Positions 62,868 to 64,000 of a stretch of DNA of 64,000 nt are shown here, piece after piece (the first letter of the stretch is position 1; every line of letters starts with the position of its first letter). Location: contig CATOJE010000003.1 of NCBI GenBank assembly GCA_951800145.1, forward strand, positions 1 to 64,000, given 5' to 3'. This DNA is from an uncultured Lachnospiraceae bacterium (GTDB lineage: Bacteria > Bacillota > Clostridia > Lachnospirales > Lachnospiraceae). The translations under genes and the position numbers were made by a program. A model generated the notes under the pieces. The model made no database searches. It saw only the letters and a program-made list of their open reading frames with translations, and had not been told where the DNA came from.

Positions 62868-63539
62868 ATGAACTACACCTTAGAATTATTAATCCAGATC
62901 TCCAAGGGCTTCGCAAGCCAGTTCGGATCCGACTGTGAGATCGTAATCCACGATCTGATGTCTCAGGATCTGGAGCGCTCCATTGTCTACATTGAAAATG
63001 GACACATTACCCACCGGCAGGTGGGCGGCGGTCCTTCCAAGGCCGCCTTAGAAGCCATGGATGCAGTGAAGCGGCATCCCGATTCCCTTCAGGATCACAC
63101 CGGATACCTGACTAAGACCTCCGACGGGCGGATCTTAAAGTCCAGCACCCTGTACATCCGGAATGAAAAGGGAGAGGTCCGGTACATGCTTTCCATTAAT
63201 TATGACATCACCGGGCTGGTAAGCTTCGACCAGGCCATCAAGTCCTTAATTCAGACGGATAAGCCGGTGAATGAAACCCCGCCGGAGCAGATCGTGACCA
63301 ATGTAAATGACCTGCTGGATCATCTGCTGGAGCAGTCGGTCAGTCTTGTGGGAAAGCCGGCGGCCCTGATGAATAAGGAAGAGAAGATCAAGGCCATCCA
63401 GTTTCTCAACGATGCAGGCGCTTTCCTGATAACCAAGTCAGGCGACAAGGTTTCCAAGTATTTCGGAATTTCCAAGTTCACCCTCTACAGCTATATCGAT
63501 GTGAACAACCGAAAGCATGAGGAGGAATCTGCTTCTTAA
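62868..63539 (+). CDS. YheO/DauR-like PAS-HTH transcriptional regulator
   Basis: The 223-residue protein has a PAS/YheO domain (about 5-125; FASQFGSDCEIVIHDLMSQD, TYLTKTSDGRILKSSTLYI-like middle) and a C-terminal helix-turn-helix (VSKYFGISKFTLYSYID). Such regulators control D-amino-acid or purine genes. It is divergent from the ssnA operon and directly upstream of dpaL, so it is the obvious local regulator and may bind the dyad at 62641. GAAAGGAAG is its ribosome site. Confidence 0.88.
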   Translation: MNYTLELLIQISKGFASQFGSDCEIVIHDLMSQDLERSIVYIENGHITHRQVGGGPSKAALEAMDAVKRHPDSLQDHTGYLTKTSDGRILKSSTLYIRNEKGEVRYMLSINYDITGLVSFDQAIKSLIQTDKPVNETPPEQIVTNVNDLLDHLLEQSVSLVGKPAALMNKEEKIKAIQFLNDAGAFLITKSGDKVSKYFGISKFTLYSYIDVNNRKHEEESAS

Positions 63540-63626
63540 CACGTTGTATAAATATAACCCGGAACGTTAAAAACCTCGCGGCAGTCACTTGGCTCATTGC
63601 CCGCGGGAATAAAGGAGGAAAATCAC

Positions 63627-64000
63627 ATGAACCAGCCAATGAAATGGGTAACCAACCAGATGCCGAAAACCTCAGACTCCCAGCTGAAGGTGATGGCGCT
63701 GGACGAAATCAAGAAGGCCAGAGCCTTCCACGAAAGCTTCCCCCAGTACAGCAAGACGCCTCTTAGCAAGCTGGAGAACATGGCGGACTACTTAGGGCTG
63801 AAGGAGGTCTACATCAAGGATGAATCCTACCGGTTCGGCTTAAATGCCTTTAAGGTGCTGGGCGGCTCCTTCGCCATGGCGCGCTACATCGCAAAGCAGA
63901 CCGGAAAGGATGTATCCCAGCTTCCCTATGAGGTATTAACCTCTGACAAGCTTCGGGAAGAGTTCGGCCAGGCCACCTTCTTCACCGCCACCGACGGAAA
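63627..64000 (+). CDS. dpaL: Diaminopropionate ammonia-lyase, start of gene (window ends inside)
   Basis: The first 124 residues are present. They match the YgeX/DpaL family (MKWVTNQMPKTSDSQLKVMA) and contain the PLP-lysine segment SYRFGLNAFKVLGGSFAMAR. The enzyme splits 2,3-diaminopropionate to pyruvate and ammonia and is part of the uric-acid gene set of gut bacteria, where it handles the degraded ring fragment. AAAGGAGG precedes the ATG. A GC-rich hairpin (CGCGGCA/TGCCCGCG) lies in its leader. The sequence runs off the window at 64000, so the remaining two thirds are not seen. Confidence 0.9.
   Translation, partial: MNQPMKWVTNQMPKTSDSQLKVMALDEIKKARAFHESFPQYSKTPLSKLENMADYLGLKEVYIKDESYRFGLNAFKVLGGSFAMARYIAKQTGKDVSQLPYEVLTSDKLREEFGQATFFTATDG

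Overview
The window looks like a chromosomal segment of an anaerobic gut Firmicute, most likely of the family Lachnospiraceae (Enterocloster, Hungatella or Lachnoclostridium type). The reasons are the Gram-positive ribosome binding sites, choline-binding-type wall proteins, an AgcS symporter, a selenium-dependent xanthine dehydrogenase cluster, Rpn/PD-(D/E)XK remnants and a WRAH-type dispersed repeat. The genus is inference. No rRNA, tRNA or CRISPR array was found.

Layout. 0-7.5 kb: a D-Ala-D-Ala carboxypeptidase with Gln/Asn repeats and wall-binding repeats; a PadR regulator coupled to an FtsW/RodA-like protein with an N-terminal permease-prefix (HAAS-like) domain; a GlgX-type debranching enzyme behind a strongly structured leader; an AraC regulator. 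7.7-11 kb: the scar of a BREX phage-defence island (small XRE regulator, C-terminally cut brxA, the last part of pglX, an intact AlbA_2/ATPase gene and a scrap of brxL). 11-20 kb: a sugar-uptake operon (XylFGH/RbsABC-like ABC transporter, cupin, C_GCAxxG_C_C protein, CoA-disulfide reductase-rhodanese fusion, broken FGGY kinase) with a deoC gene whose promoter shares motifs with that of the transporter.

21.5-34.2 kb: an AT-rich surface-polysaccharide locus on the minus strand (RfbC, GT8, GT2, a sialyltransferase-like transferase, Wzy, Wzx, a PP-loop ATPase, a CMP-sugar-synthetase-like cytidylyltransferase, an HMGL-like aldolase, a split transketolase, a broken acyltransferase and a KdsC-like phosphatase). 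It is headed by a tyrosine-recombinase-like protein that has lost its catalytic residues. The combination suggests a CMP-activated ulosonic-acid-like sugar made without a NeuB/KdsA-type synthase; this is the best candidate for an undescribed pathway. 35-41 kb: two XRE regulators, a DUF1538 membrane protein with a PII-like partner, an AgcS alanine/sodium symporter and a divergent LysR regulator.

41-47 kb: a selenium operon (YedE, TusA-like protein, SelD, YedF, EF2563/YqeB and an EF2568-type aminotransferase), the known set for the labile selenium cofactor of selenium-dependent molybdenum hydroxylases. 53.6-64 kb: the enzymes that would use it, namely hydantoinase/dihydropyrimidinase, Se-dependent xanthine dehydrogenase, a DUF3343 Se/S-carrier-like protein, YgfK and SsnA, divergent from a YheO/DauR-like PAS regulator and the start of diaminopropionate ammonia-lyase. 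Together they match the anaerobic purine/uric-acid degradation cluster of gut bacteria. Between the two selenium blocks lie a flavin-binding oxidase-like protein, a hypothetical protein, a broken transglutaminase-like wall protein, a DUF4143 ATPase and an IS1634-type remnant.

The window is rich in decay: at least six broken genes, several short tandem repeats in intergenic regions and a dispersed palindromic repeat present in two good and two partial copies.
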